Positions 1 through 6,989 of a DNA stretch of 43,764 bases are shown here, piece by piece. How positions within the stretch are numbered: the stretch's first letter is position 1; each line of letters begins with the position of its first letter. The stretch spans positions 1 to 43,764 of the forward strand of contig CANPIM010000027.1 of the NCBI GenBank assembly GCA_947574135.1. Reading direction: 5' to 3'. A program made the position numbers and the translations under genes. The notes under the pieces are model-generated. The model ran no database searches. It worked only from the letters and a program-made list of their open reading frames with translations, and was not told the DNA's origin. The DNA is from an uncultured Lachnospiraceae bacterium. Lineage in GTDB: Bacteria > Bacillota > Clostridia > Lachnospirales > Lachnospiraceae.

Positions 1-675
1 AAACACCGGACTCTTTCGGGTTCCCTGGATGCTTACGTGATAGTCTCCCAGTGAGGGGGTATCCAGAAAATTGGTAAACAGCTGGTCCTTATTCAGCTGC
101 AGAATCAGTGTATTGAGAGGGCCCTTGGAGGAATAGACAAAGTCATAGACCAGATACAGCTTTTGTCCGTCCTGGATCAGACGACTGCAATATCGGTTGT
201 TTTCCTCCTCCAAAACAATGGAGGGAGCAGAGGAGAGGCAGTATAAAATGGTGGCAGATTCCGGGGAACCTTCCAGAGTGGTGATGTCGCTGTCAGAGGT
301 AAACAAGTAGCCCTTGGTGTGCTCATAGAGATAAATTTTGCCCAGATAATTGTTTTCCTCAGACAGATTTTTCAGGGTAGTGATGATAGAAAAATTGCGC
401 TGGCGGTTTTCCAGGCTGGGGGAGATGCCAGACTTGACCACATCGCTGTTGTTAGCGGTGGCAGCCGCAAGCTGATTGATAAAATAAAAGGAATTGTCCA
501 CTTTTTCTATGGCCTGATTTAGGATTCCCTGCTCGGACAGATCCTGTTGGGCAGAAAAGTTATCGTAGGACATATAATAAATGTAAAGGGAAAATAAACT
601 CAGCAGAGTAAATACTAAGATAAGAATCAGGGAAAAGTAACGGGTAAAGGTACTTTTGGTTCCGGTATGTATCAT
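1..675 (-). CDS. Membrane-anchored sensor/transcriptional regulator, N-terminal part (runs off the window start)
   Basis: Open reading frame on the minus strand from ATG at 673-675 to the window edge (225 codons, no stop). An AAGGAG ribosome site lies about 8 bases upstream of the ATG. The protein starts with a basic stretch, one strongly hydrophobic segment at about residues 14-34, then an extracytoplasmic-looking region. The beginning (RYFSLILIL..SLYI, then NQAIEKVDNSFYFINQLA) resembles the N-terminus of the complete AraC-type regulator at 17576-19858 (NQMDNSLFFLEQILF). By that likeness it is probably another one-component regulator with a dCache-like sensor and a C-terminal AraC HTH, but the C-terminal half is outside the window, so a YesM-type histidine kinase is also possible. 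It is divergent from the TRAP solute-binding protein at 763, which it may control. Confidence 0.75.
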   Translation of the reverse strand, partial: MIHTGTKSTFTRYFSLILILVFTLLSLFSLYIYYMSYDNFSAQQDLSEQGILNQAIEKVDNSFYFINQLAAATANNSDVVKSGISPSLENRQRNFSIITTLKNLSEENNYLGKIYLYEHTKGYLFTSDSDITTLEGSPESATILYCLSSAPSIVLEEENNRYCSRLIQDGQKLYLVYDFVYSSKGPLNTLILQLNKDQLFTNFLDTPSLGDYHVSIQGTRKSPVF

Positions 676-762
676 ATAGGTCAGCTCCTTTTTGGCAGTT
701 GAAAATCATGCTGCTTTTTCATTGTACACTATTTTAGGCAGAAATGGAAGGAAGAAAGCCAT

Positions 763-1851
763 ATGGGAAGGATACGAATGGGAAGGATAGAAAGAAGGGT
801 TCTCTATACATGGATTTTGACAGGTTTTCTTTTGGTGTGCGTCAGCTGCGGACAGAAGCCGGGGATGGGAACAGACAAGGAGCCCGGGGCACAGGAGGGG
901 GTGGACAAGATTCCCGGAACAGACAGGAAAGAGGAGCAGGCTTCAGAGGGATCCGAGTATCTGGCCGATGAGGAGGCGCCCCTGCTGTTAAAGGTGGCAA
1001 CCACGAAAATTCCGGAAAGCACAGGCTATCAGGGGCTGGAAATGTTAAAGGATAAAATTGAGAGGGAGTCTGGGGGCACCATTGAGGTACAGCTTTACCC
1101 AAGTGAACAGCTGGGGGATCAGGTGACGATTCTGGAGGGAATCCGGATTGGCACTGTGGAGATGGCCTTTTTACCGGTAGAGTCTGTGGGGGGGTTATTT
1201 CCGGAGATTTTTACTCTGGCCTCCCAGCTGCGGGACGAGGAGGAGGCCGTAGAGACTTGCCGAAGAGAGGAATTTCAGGGGATGTGGGAGGAAATGCGTC
1301 AGTCTGCCCATATCCGGTGTATGGGTTTTTCCGTGGAGGGCGTGCGTAATGTCTGGGTCAGTGACAGGATTGAGGAAACGGCAGATTTTGAGGGCTTAAG
1401 GCTGTGGATGCCCCCGGTTTCCCTGTATACGGCCATGTTTCAGTCCCTGGGGGCTTCCATGACATCCATGCCCCTGGCACAGGTATATGACGGATTGCAG
1501 GCCGGACTTTTGGATGGGGCGGAGCTTGATGGAGAGTCCGTTTTGCGTTACAATCTATATGAGAAGTGTAAATATTGTCTGGAAACCAGACATGGGGTTT
1601 CTGTGGATACCTTTTTTATATCGGAGGAGGTGTTTCAGGAAATGACCCATGAGCAGAGGGAGGTGGTGCAAAAGGCGGCAGAAGAGGTGTCCGTGTGGCT
1701 GCAGGAGCAGCATGAGAAAAACCGGGATGCCGTATATGAGGAATTAAAAAAGAAGGGCGTAACCTTTTACAGCCCTGGGGACGCTCTCAGGCAAGAACTG
1801 GAGGAGGGGCTTAGGAAGGTAATTTTGGAAAGCTTAGAGGAGGAAGAGTAA
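763..1851 (+). CDS. TRAP transporter solute-binding protein, DctP family (orphan lipoprotein)
   Basis: 362 residues with a signal peptide at about 13-28 and Cys29 as the likely lipidation site (LLVCVSC; a somewhat atypical lipobox). The mature part has DctP-family landmarks: the STGYQGLEMLKDKIERESGG opening, QLYPSEQLGDQ, the RIGTVEMAF segment, and the GLRLWMP strand whose Arg normally holds the ligand's anionic group. The family delivers carboxylates or sulfonates to a DctQM membrane pair. No dctQ or dctM gene is beside it; the only DctQM in the window is at 24592-26378. The ATG at 763 was chosen because a GGAAGGAAG motif lies just upstream; a second in-frame ATG at 778 is possible. The stop is directly followed by the esterase ATG, so the two are translationally linked. 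Confidence 0.85.
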   Translation: MGRIRMGRIERRVLYTWILTGFLLVCVSCGQKPGMGTDKEPGAQEGVDKIPGTDRKEEQASEGSEYLADEEAPLLLKVATTKIPESTGYQGLEMLKDKIERESGGTIEVQLYPSEQLGDQVTILEGIRIGTVEMAFLPVESVGGLFPEIFTLASQLRDEEEAVETCRREEFQGMWEEMRQSAHIRCMGFSVEGVRNVWVSDRIEETADFEGLRLWMPPVSLYTAMFQSLGASMTSMPLAQVYDGLQAGLLDGAELDGESVLRYNLYEKCKYCLETRHGVSVDTFFISEEVFQEMTHEQREVVQKAAEEVSVWLQEQHEKNRDAVYEELKKKGVTFYSPGDALRQELEEGLRKVILESLEEEE

Positions 1852-2679
1852 ATGGCAATCGCAAGCTTAAATTTGTATTCAAGGGCACTAAACATGGACA
1901 CCTGTGTGGAGGTCCTTCTGCCGGAGAGGCGCCTGGAATGGCCGGAGCCCCGAAAGGGGAAAACCTATCCGGTATTGTATCTGCTGCACGGACACTGCCA
2001 GGACCACACAGGCTGGCTGAAAAACAGCCGCATTGCCTGGTACCTGCGGAACCAGGAGATTATCACCGTATTTCCCAACGGAGACCGGGCCAATTATGTG
2101 GACGGAGTTTTGACCCACAGGTATCAGACCTATCTGTCGGAGGAGCTGCCGCTTATACTGAAAAACTGGCTTCCTATCTCGGAGCGACCGGAGGATACCT
2201 ATATTGGGGGCATGTCTATGGGAGGCTACGGAGCTCTGCACGAGGGGTTGACCCGTCCGGAGCAGTACGGCGGAGTCATTGCCATGGCGCCGGCCATCAG
2301 CATGTATGATATTGAGGACACGCCGGAAATGCGGGCCAAGGGAGGACCGCCTCTGGACGATGAGGATGCCAATAACAACCTCCAGGCCATATTTGGCGGA
2401 AGGGAAAGCTTTAACAATTCCGCATACAATCTCTATCATTGTCTGGAGGAGTTTCGTGCCCATCAGGGACACAAGCCGAAAATCTACATGTGCTGCGGTC
2501 AGGATGATTTTCTTTTGGAGCAGTGCCAGGCCTTTGCAAAGAGGGCTATGGAGCAGCCGGGGGTGGACTTAACCCTGGACGTGAGCCCGGGAATGCATAA
2601 CTGGGATTTCTGGGACCGGGAAATCGTGACAGCGCTGAAATTTTTTGGACTTTTGCCCGAGGAGTTTGAGCGACTGTAA
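1852..2679 (+). CDS. Alpha/beta-hydrolase, esterase D / tributyrin-esterase-like
   Basis: 275 residues of the esterase (EstA/FrsA-like, Pfam Esterase) family. An oxyanion-hole region (PVLYLLHGHCQD) comes first, then the nucleophile elbow GGMSMGGYGA with Ser as nucleophile, a late Asp in CGQDDFLLE and a His in SPGMHNWDFW, which together make the catalytic triad. There is no signal peptide, so it is cytoplasmic. It starts on the base after the stop of the DctP-like gene, with GAGGAGGAAGAG as ribosome site inside that gene. The pairing suggests hydrolysis of an ester or acylated form of the imported compound, but the substrate cannot be told from sequence; homologues also act on formylglutathione and acetylated sugars. 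Confidence 0.85.
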   Translation: MAIASLNLYSRALNMDTCVEVLLPERRLEWPEPRKGKTYPVLYLLHGHCQDHTGWLKNSRIAWYLRNQEIITVFPNGDRANYVDGVLTHRYQTYLSEELPLILKNWLPISERPEDTYIGGMSMGGYGALHEGLTRPEQYGGVIAMAPAISMYDIEDTPEMRAKGGPPLDDEDANNNLQAIFGGRESFNNSAYNLYHCLEEFRAHQGHKPKIYMCCGQDDFLLEQCQAFAKRAMEQPGVDLTLDVSPGMHNWDFWDREIVTALKFFGLLPEEFERL

Positions 2680-2710
2680 ATTTTAGACTTAGAATTTTAG
2701 GAAGAAAAAT

Positions 2711-2760
2711 AAAAGGGCTGTACCTGATTTTGGAAGCTTTCCAGGCAGGGCAGCCTTTTT
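2711..2760 (+). terminator. Rho-independent terminator after the esterase gene
   Basis: Stem with arms AAAAGGGCTG and CAGCCTTTTT, an inner pairing CCTG/CAGG and a GGAAGCTTTCC palindrome near the tip, ending in five T. It lies 31 bases after the esterase stop. Confidence 0.8.
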
Positions 2761-2793
2761 GCTATGTACCAAGAACAGAGTCAAAAATCCCCG

Positions 2794-2823
2794 TGCATAT
2801 TCCCCATAAACCAGGACATAATA
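2794..2823 (+). promoter_or_regulatory. Sigma-G/sigma-F-type promoter of the spoVA operon
   Basis: TGCATA at 2794-2799 and CATAATA at 2817-2823, separated by 17 bases. Both elements fit the forespore sigma-G consensus from Bacillus subtilis, where spoVA is sigma-G dependent. It lies about 67 bases before the first gene of the operon. Confidence 0.65.
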
Positions 2824-2889
2824 AAGAAAAATCAAAAGCCTGCAAATGTGATTTGCGTGGTTTTGCAGGAACAGAACTGGAGGAGAGCT

Positions 2890-3081
2890 ATGAACCGCAT
2901 GAAATACCGGGTCTGCCTCATTGCTTTGGCGCTGGCGGCGGTCCTGTTTGGCGTTTTATATTATGTATATGGGGAAGAGGACAAAGGGCCCTACACCGGC
3001 GGTACCCTGGTGTGGCGGCAGACAGAGCCTTTGAGCTGCCTGGCCATTGTGCTGGAGCCGGAAGAGGAGGTTTTGCTGTGA
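2890..3081 (+). CDS. Small single-span membrane protein at the head of the spoVA operon
   Basis: 63 residues from ATG at 2890 with GGAGGAGAG as ribosome site. The reading frame is open further upstream (to 2764), but that part crosses the promoter and is not likely translated. There is one hydrophobic segment at about residues 7-26, followed by YGEEDKGPYTGGTLVW and an acidic end. The last four bases (GTGA, 3078-3081) overlap the GTG start of spoVAA, so translation is coupled. I recognise no named family; position suggests a forespore membrane protein related to the SpoVA channel. It is too short to assign a function. Confidence 0.65.
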   Translation: MNRMKYRVCLIALALAAVLFGVLYYVYGEEDKGPYTGGTLVWRQTEPLSCLAIVLEPEEEVLL

Positions 3082-3731
3082 GTGATATCCTGTATTTGAA
3101 ATTTGACAAAAATATGGCCGTGCGCACAAAGAGCGTGACCCTGGGAGACGTGGCGGATATGGAGTGCAGCAATTCGGCCCTTGTGAATAAGCTTAAGCCC
3201 ATAAAGCTTTTTACCTTTCAGAATATTAAGAAGGGCTCTCACACCTGCGCAGCCAGACAGATCTGCTCAGTGGTGGAGGTGGTGCAGAAGATTCATGAGG
3301 TCTGTCCAAACTTGGAAATCCAGAATATGGGGGAGACGGACTTTATTGTGGAATACTCCACAAAGGATAAGGATGCACCTGTCTTGCTGTTTCTGAAGAT
3401 CAGTGTGGTATGTCTGATTACATTTTTTGGATCCGTATTTTCTATTATGGCCTTTAACAATGATGTGTCTACCACAAAGCTTTTTGCACAGGTGTATGAA
3501 TTGGTCACAGGGGAGGCGTCCAACGGCTTTACCATTCTGGAGCTTACCTATTCTCTGGGGCTTTCTGTGGGAATTGTTGCGTTTTTTAATCACCTGGGAG
3601 GCCGGCGCCTCACCAAGGATCCCACCCCCATTGAGGTGGAAATGCGCCAGTATGAGGATGACGTGGACACCACCCTGATTATGACGGCAGGAAGAAACGG
3701 CGTGCATAAAAAGGAGTCTCAGACCAATTAG
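3078..3731 (+). CDS. spoVAA: Stage V sporulation protein AA
   Basis: 217 residues starting with GTG at 3078 (SDILYLKFDKN). The N-terminal half is the soluble SpoVAA domain (LGDVADMECSNSALVNKLK), followed by two membrane segments at about 105-125 and 150-170 and a charged tail. SpoVA proteins form the inner-membrane channel that loads dipicolinic acid into the forespore and releases it in germination. The order spoVAA-spoVAB-spoVAC, the overlap with the preceding small gene and the sigma-G-type promoter all support the call. An upstream extension of the frame exists but overlaps the small membrane protein, so the internal GTG is preferred. Confidence 0.9.
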   Translation: MSDILYLKFDKNMAVRTKSVTLGDVADMECSNSALVNKLKPIKLFTFQNIKKGSHTCAARQICSVVEVVQKIHEVCPNLEIQNMGETDFIVEYSTKDKDAPVLLFLKISVVCLITFFGSVFSIMAFNNDVSTTKLFAQVYELVTGEASNGFTILELTYSLGLSVGIVAFFNHLGGRRLTKDPTPIEVEMRQYEDDVDTTLIMTAGRNGVHKKESQTN

Positions 3732-3788
3732 CATACAGGAAAAATGTGGGGCTGGAAAAATTTGGAAGCTTAAAGGGAGACAGAGAAC

Positions 3789-4205
3789 ATGTGGTGGCAG
3801 CAGGTATTGATGGGCCTTATGGGACTTTCCGCCGGTTTTGCGGTGGCAGGGGGACTATTTGCACTGATTATAGCCCTGGGGGTGGTTTCCCGGTTTGCAG
3901 GAAAGACTCACACGGCAAAATATGTATTCTGGTATGAGGATGCCATTGCTCTGGGCGGCATTTTGGGAAACCTTGTGAGTGTCTATGAGATAGCCGTGCC
4001 AGCCGGTCGGATTGGGGTAGCGATTTTTGGGGCATTTTCCGGAATCTTCGTAGGCGCCTGGGCCATGGCCCTCACGGAGATTGTGAATATTATCCCTATT
4101 TTTACCAGAAGGATTACCCTTCGCCGGGGGATGGAGCTGATTATATTGAGTATGGCTGTCGGCAGAACCCTGGGAGCGCTCCTGTTTTTTGCCCAGAGAT
4201 GGTAG
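3789..4205 (+). CDS. spoVAB: Stage V sporulation protein AB
   Basis: 138 residues, almost wholly hydrophobic with four predicted membrane spans. Typical SpoVAB features are the glycine-rich first helix (GLSAGFAVAGGLFALI), a middle DAIALGGILGN segment and GAFSGIFVGAWAMALTEIVN. An AAAGGGAG ribosome site lies about 10 bases upstream. It sits 57 bases after spoVAA in the same operon and should act in the forespore inner membrane with the other SpoVA subunits. Confidence 0.9.
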   Translation: MWWQQVLMGLMGLSAGFAVAGGLFALIIALGVVSRFAGKTHTAKYVFWYEDAIALGGILGNLVSVYEIAVPAGRIGVAIFGAFSGIFVGAWAMALTEIVNIIPIFTRRITLRRGMELIILSMAVGRTLGALLFFAQRW

Positions 4206-4363
4206 AAGGGCAGGAAAGCCCCATGGGAAAATGCGGGAATTCGGGTGCAGGGATATAAGGGAAAGGAAGTTGAAAAAGAGACAGGGAAAAAGAGACGGAA
4301 TATAAACACAGAGAATCATAAACAGGAAATCAGAGACAGAGATCAGGAAAGGCGGAATCTGAG

Positions 4364-4927
4364 ATGGAGCACGGGGAAAATAAAGCGGGAAACAAAGACA
4401 ACCAACGGCAAAAGGACAGCCAGACACAGGAGAAGGAGCAGATTTTACAGGAGCTTTCGGCTGTGGATACCTTGGATCAGGAGCAAAAAAAGAAGTATGG
4501 GGATTATGTCAAGCAGGTAACGCCCACGCACAGCCTGCCCCTGGAGATGCTAAAGGCGTTTATTACAGGAGGCATTATCTGCTGCCTGGGGCAGGTGATT
4601 TTAAATGTGGCGGGAGCTCAGGGATTGGATAAGCAGACGGCCGGATCCTGGTGCTCCATGCTTTTGATTCTGAGCAGCGTGATTTTAACAGGGCTAAACA
4701 TTTATCCCAGCATTGCCAAGTGGGGCGGAGCCGGAGCCCTGGTGCCTATTACCGGGTTTGCCAATTCCGTGGCGGCTCCGGCTATTGAGTTTCAGAAGGA
4801 GGGGCAGGTATTTGGCATTGGTTGTAAAATTTTTACAATTGCAGGGCCGGTGATTTTGTATGGGATCTTTTCCAGCTGGGTGCTTGGACTGGGATATTGG
4901 ATTGGAAAACTAATTGGAATATTTTAG
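4364..4927 (+). CDS. spoVAC: Stage V sporulation protein AC
   Basis: 187 residues. The first 55 are very polar (Lys, Gln and Glu rich), longer than in many SpoVAC proteins. The membrane part follows: LKAFITGGIICCLGQVI, then SWCSMLLILSSVILTGLNIY, then the conserved KWGGAGALVPITGFANSVAA motif and the EGQVFGIGCKIFTIAGPV helix. In B. subtilis SpoVAC is the mechanosensitive, DPA-conducting member. About 158 bases separate it from spoVAB with no terminator seen. The next expected gene, spoVAD, is not present downstream. Confidence 0.92.
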   Translation: MEHGENKAGNKDNQRQKDSQTQEKEQILQELSAVDTLDQEQKKKYGDYVKQVTPTHSLPLEMLKAFITGGIICCLGQVILNVAGAQGLDKQTAGSWCSMLLILSSVILTGLNIYPSIAKWGGAGALVPITGFANSVAAPAIEFQKEGQVFGIGCKIFTIAGPVILYGIFSSWVLGLGYWIGKLIGIF

Positions 4928-4940
4928 AGGAGGAAGGCAA

Positions 4941-5138
4941 ATGGAGGGAAAAGCAGATAATAGCTATGATATGCCTATGGGATTAAGCTTTCAGCTTGGA
5001 GCAAATCCCAGGGCAATGGATGCATATGCCAAATTGAATGATGAAGAAAAACGTCAGGTGGTAGAGGCAGCAAGGAATGTTACCACCAAATCAGAGATGT
5101 ACCAGATTGTGGGTAGGCTAGAGCGGGATTTTTGCTGA
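4941..5138 (+). CDS. Small soluble protein of unknown function
   Basis: 65 residues from ATG at 4941 with a strong AGAGGAGGAAGG ribosome site, 13 bases after spoVAC, so likely co-transcribed. The pattern MPMGLSF..ANPRAMDAYAKL, then EEKRQVVEAARNV, then TKSEMYQIV resembles a group of short, mostly helical clostridial proteins I remember only as hypothetical. No membrane segment, cysteine cluster or DNA-binding motif stands out. It takes the place where spoVAD would be expected. Confidence 0.65.
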   Translation: MEGKADNSYDMPMGLSFQLGANPRAMDAYAKLNDEEKRQVVEAARNVTTKSEMYQIVGRLERDFC

Positions 5139-5198
5139 TGTCATGCCCATGCTTGCCCCGAGGGTATTTGCTTTGCAGGTATCCTGGGGGCTTTTTGA

Positions 5199-5520
5199 TG
5201 GATTTAGAACAAGGAAGTAAAAAGGGAAAGGGCAGAAGGCGGACTTCTAAACAGCTTGTGGGATACCTATTCTGCATTCGCTAATTGTTATGGCGGCGTT
5301 ATTATTCTTGGGGTAAAAGAGGATAAATCAGGCAATTGGCATACGACCGGATTGAAAAATGCGGCAAAATTGAAGAAGGATTTCTGGGATACTGTGATCA
5401 TGGTAATCTGGGTGCCAGGTGCAAAGCGGGAGCCTTCTACTTGCCGGTGGATATTTGCGGCTGTTCTTCTTGCAAAGCGGGACAGGAGAAGGTCTAAGGA
5501 CCTGTTTTTTAATATCTGAA
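5199..5520 (+). pseudogene. Decayed AlbA_2 (Schlafen-type) DNA-binding-domain gene
   Basis: Fragments only. A start-like stretch at 5199 (MDLEQGSKK) is followed, after loss of the middle, by LWDTYSAFANCYGGVIILGV then KEDKSGNWH, which is the core of the AlbA_2 domain found in many clostridial RecG-like regulators. The pieces are in different frames, and similarity ends near KKDFWDTV at about 5390, so most of the usual protein is missing. After that point the sequence reads as unrelated or scrambled. The 450 bases from 5139 to 5588 hold nothing else but a terminator-like hairpin and the next gene's promoter. Confidence 0.6.
5482..5512 (+). terminator. Weak Rho-independent terminator
   Basis: ACAGG and CCTGT (or, alternatively, AGGTC and GACCT) can pair just before a run of six T. 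Only five base pairs, so the call is modest, but it precedes a clear new promoter at 5529. Confidence 0.45.
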
Positions 5521-5528
5521 AAACTCTC

Positions 5529-5557
5529 TTGACAAAATTATATCTACATGATATGAT
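5529..5557 (+). promoter_or_regulatory. Sigma-A promoter of the SPFH operon
   Basis: TTGACA at 5529-5534, 17-base spacer, TATGAT at 5552-5557. It lies 31 bases before the SPFH start codon, giving a very short leader. Confidence 0.8.
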
Positions 5558-5567
5558 TTTGATATCA
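5549..5567 (+). promoter_or_regulatory. Inverted repeat over the -10 box (probable operator)
   Basis: TGATAT and ATATCA arms with a 7-base spacer, covering the -10 element of the SPFH promoter. A protein bound here would block RNA polymerase, so repression is the simplest reading. The binding protein is not known; the operon's own ribbon-helix-helix product at 6619-6822 is one candidate. Confidence 0.5.
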
Positions 5568-5588
5568 AAATAAACGGAGGGATTTTTC

Positions 5589-6617
5589 ATGGAGGAAAGA
5601 ATATTAAACAATAAGAAAAACGGAATGTCCATGCTGCTGCTTTTCCTGGCGCTGTATGCTGCCGGCATTGCCCTTTTGGTCTGGGGCTGCATTCAAATGG
5701 ATGAGGAAGCCACCTTTTGGTCTGTAGGACCCTTTGTCCTGGGGCTTATATGGGTGGTCCTGGGATGGATCCCCTTTTGCGGCCTGAGGGTGCTAAAGCC
5801 TCAGGAGGCCCTGGTGCTGACTCTGTTTGGAAATTACATTGGGACCTTAAAGGAGGAGGGTTTTTACTATGTGAACCCCTTCTGCACGGGTATGAATCCT
5901 GCGGCCAAGACCCGGCTGAGCCAGAGCGGGGATGTGGACGGAGGCTCCGGAAAGGCCCTGGTGATTTCTGCAGGGGCAGGAGTGAATGCCTCTGAGGCTG
6001 TGGGAAAGAAGATTTCCTTAAAGATTATGACCCTGAACAACAGCAGGCAGAAAATAAACGACTGCCTGGGCAACCCTGTGGAGATTGGCATTGCCGTCAT
6101 GTGGCGGGTGGTGGACACGGCCAAGGCTGTGTTTGAGGTGGACAATTATAAGGAATACCTGTCCCTGCAGTGTGACAGCGCGCTCCGGAATATTGTCCGC
6201 ATTTACCCCTATGATGTGGCTCCCAATGTGGACACCACCGGGGACGGGGTGGCTGATGAGGGCAGCCTGCGGGGCTCCAGCGAGATCGTAGCCTCCCGCA
6301 TTCGCAATGAGATTCAGCAGAAGGTAGCGGATGCAGGACTGGAGGTGCTGGAGGCCCGGATCACCTACCTGGCCTATGCTCCGGAGATCGCGGCAGTCAT
6401 GCTGCAAAGACAGCAGGCCTCCGCCATTGTGGACGCCAGAAAGATGATTGTGGACGGAGCTGTGGGCATGGTGGAGCTGGCCCTGGAGCGGTTAAACGAG
6501 AAGCACACGGTAGAGCTGGACGAGGAGCGCAAGGCGGCAATGGTGTCCAATCTTCTGGTGGTACTGTGTGGAAACCACGACGCTCAGCCCGTGGTAAATT
6601 CAGGCAGCCTGTACTGA
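5589..6617 (+). CDS. SPFH/Band 7 (prohibitin-like) membrane protein
   Basis: 342 residues. Two hydrophobic spans at about 13-35 and 44-64 are followed by an SPFH domain: LKPQEALVLTLFGNYIGTLK, EGFYYVNPF, then NPVEIGIAVMWRVVDTAKA and VDNYKEYLSLQCDSALRNIV. An Ala/Glu-rich helix (QRQQASAIVDARKMIVDGAV) follows, as is usual for the family. SPFH proteins oligomerise at membranes and scaffold microdomains. An insert with DTTGDGVADEGS in the middle is typical of the bacterial subgroup often paired with a small Arc-like gene, as here (one base between stop and next ATG). It is expressed from its own promoter with an operator over the -10 box. Confidence 0.88.
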   Translation: MEERILNNKKNGMSMLLLFLALYAAGIALLVWGCIQMDEEATFWSVGPFVLGLIWVVLGWIPFCGLRVLKPQEALVLTLFGNYIGTLKEEGFYYVNPFCTGMNPAAKTRLSQSGDVDGGSGKALVISAGAGVNASEAVGKKISLKIMTLNNSRQKINDCLGNPVEIGIAVMWRVVDTAKAVFEVDNYKEYLSLQCDSALRNIVRIYPYDVAPNVDTTGDGVADEGSLRGSSEIVASRIRNEIQQKVADAGLEVLEARITYLAYAPEIAAVMLQRQQASAIVDARKMIVDGAVGMVELALERLNEKHTVELDEERKAAMVSNLLVVLCGNHDAQPVVNSGSLY

Positions 6618-6618
6618 T

Positions 6619-6822
6619 ATGGCAGATACACAGAAAAAACAGATTCCCCTGCGCCTTTCCGCCAAGCTTTACAATGAGATTGCCGCCTGGGCAGAGGACG
6701 ATTTCCGCTCAGTAAACGGGCAGATTGAGTATCTTCTGTCGGAATGTGTACGCCAGAGAAAAAAGAACGGAAAGTATGTGTCAGAGGAGCTGGATAAGCC
6801 GCTGGACATTGACATTAAGTGA
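6619..6822 (+). CDS. Small ribbon-helix-helix (Arc-like) protein
   Basis: 67 residues. QIPLRLSAKLYNEIAAWAED forms the beta strand and first helix, and SVNGQIEYLLSECVRQRKK the second helix, of an Arc/MetJ-type DNA-binding fold. The gene begins one base after the SPFH stop, so it is surely in the same operon. Proteins of this kind usually act as dimers on short inverted repeats; autoregulation through the inverted repeat at 5549-5567 is an inference. It could instead regulate other genes. Confidence 0.75.
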   Translation: MADTQKKQIPLRLSAKLYNEIAAWAEDDFRSVNGQIEYLLSECVRQRKKNGKYVSEELDKPLDIDIK

Positions 6823-6834
6823 ATACGAGAGAAG

Positions 6835-6893
6835 AAAAAGTATGGAGACAGGCGGGCAGAACAGGCCAGTCTCCATACTTTTACTTTTTCAGT
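6835..6893 (+). terminator. Rho-independent terminator after the SPFH operon
   Basis: AAAAGTATGGAGAC pairs with GTCTCCATACTTTT across a loop of about 18 bases, ending in a T-rich tract. It closes the SPFH/Arc operon before gdpP. Confidence 0.85.
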
Positions 6894-6989
6894 AGAAAAT
6901 TCAGCCAAGGTGTGGTACAATGATGGCAGACATTATGCTCACTTGACGGACTTGAACCAAATTTATAGGTAGGAGCAGAAGGCGGAACT

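Noticed and set aside
5400-5520. Cys-rich frame (YCDHGNLGARCKAG...) as a small metal-binding protein
   Set aside because: No start codon or ribosome site and it lies within the decayed AlbA_2 region; likely chance.
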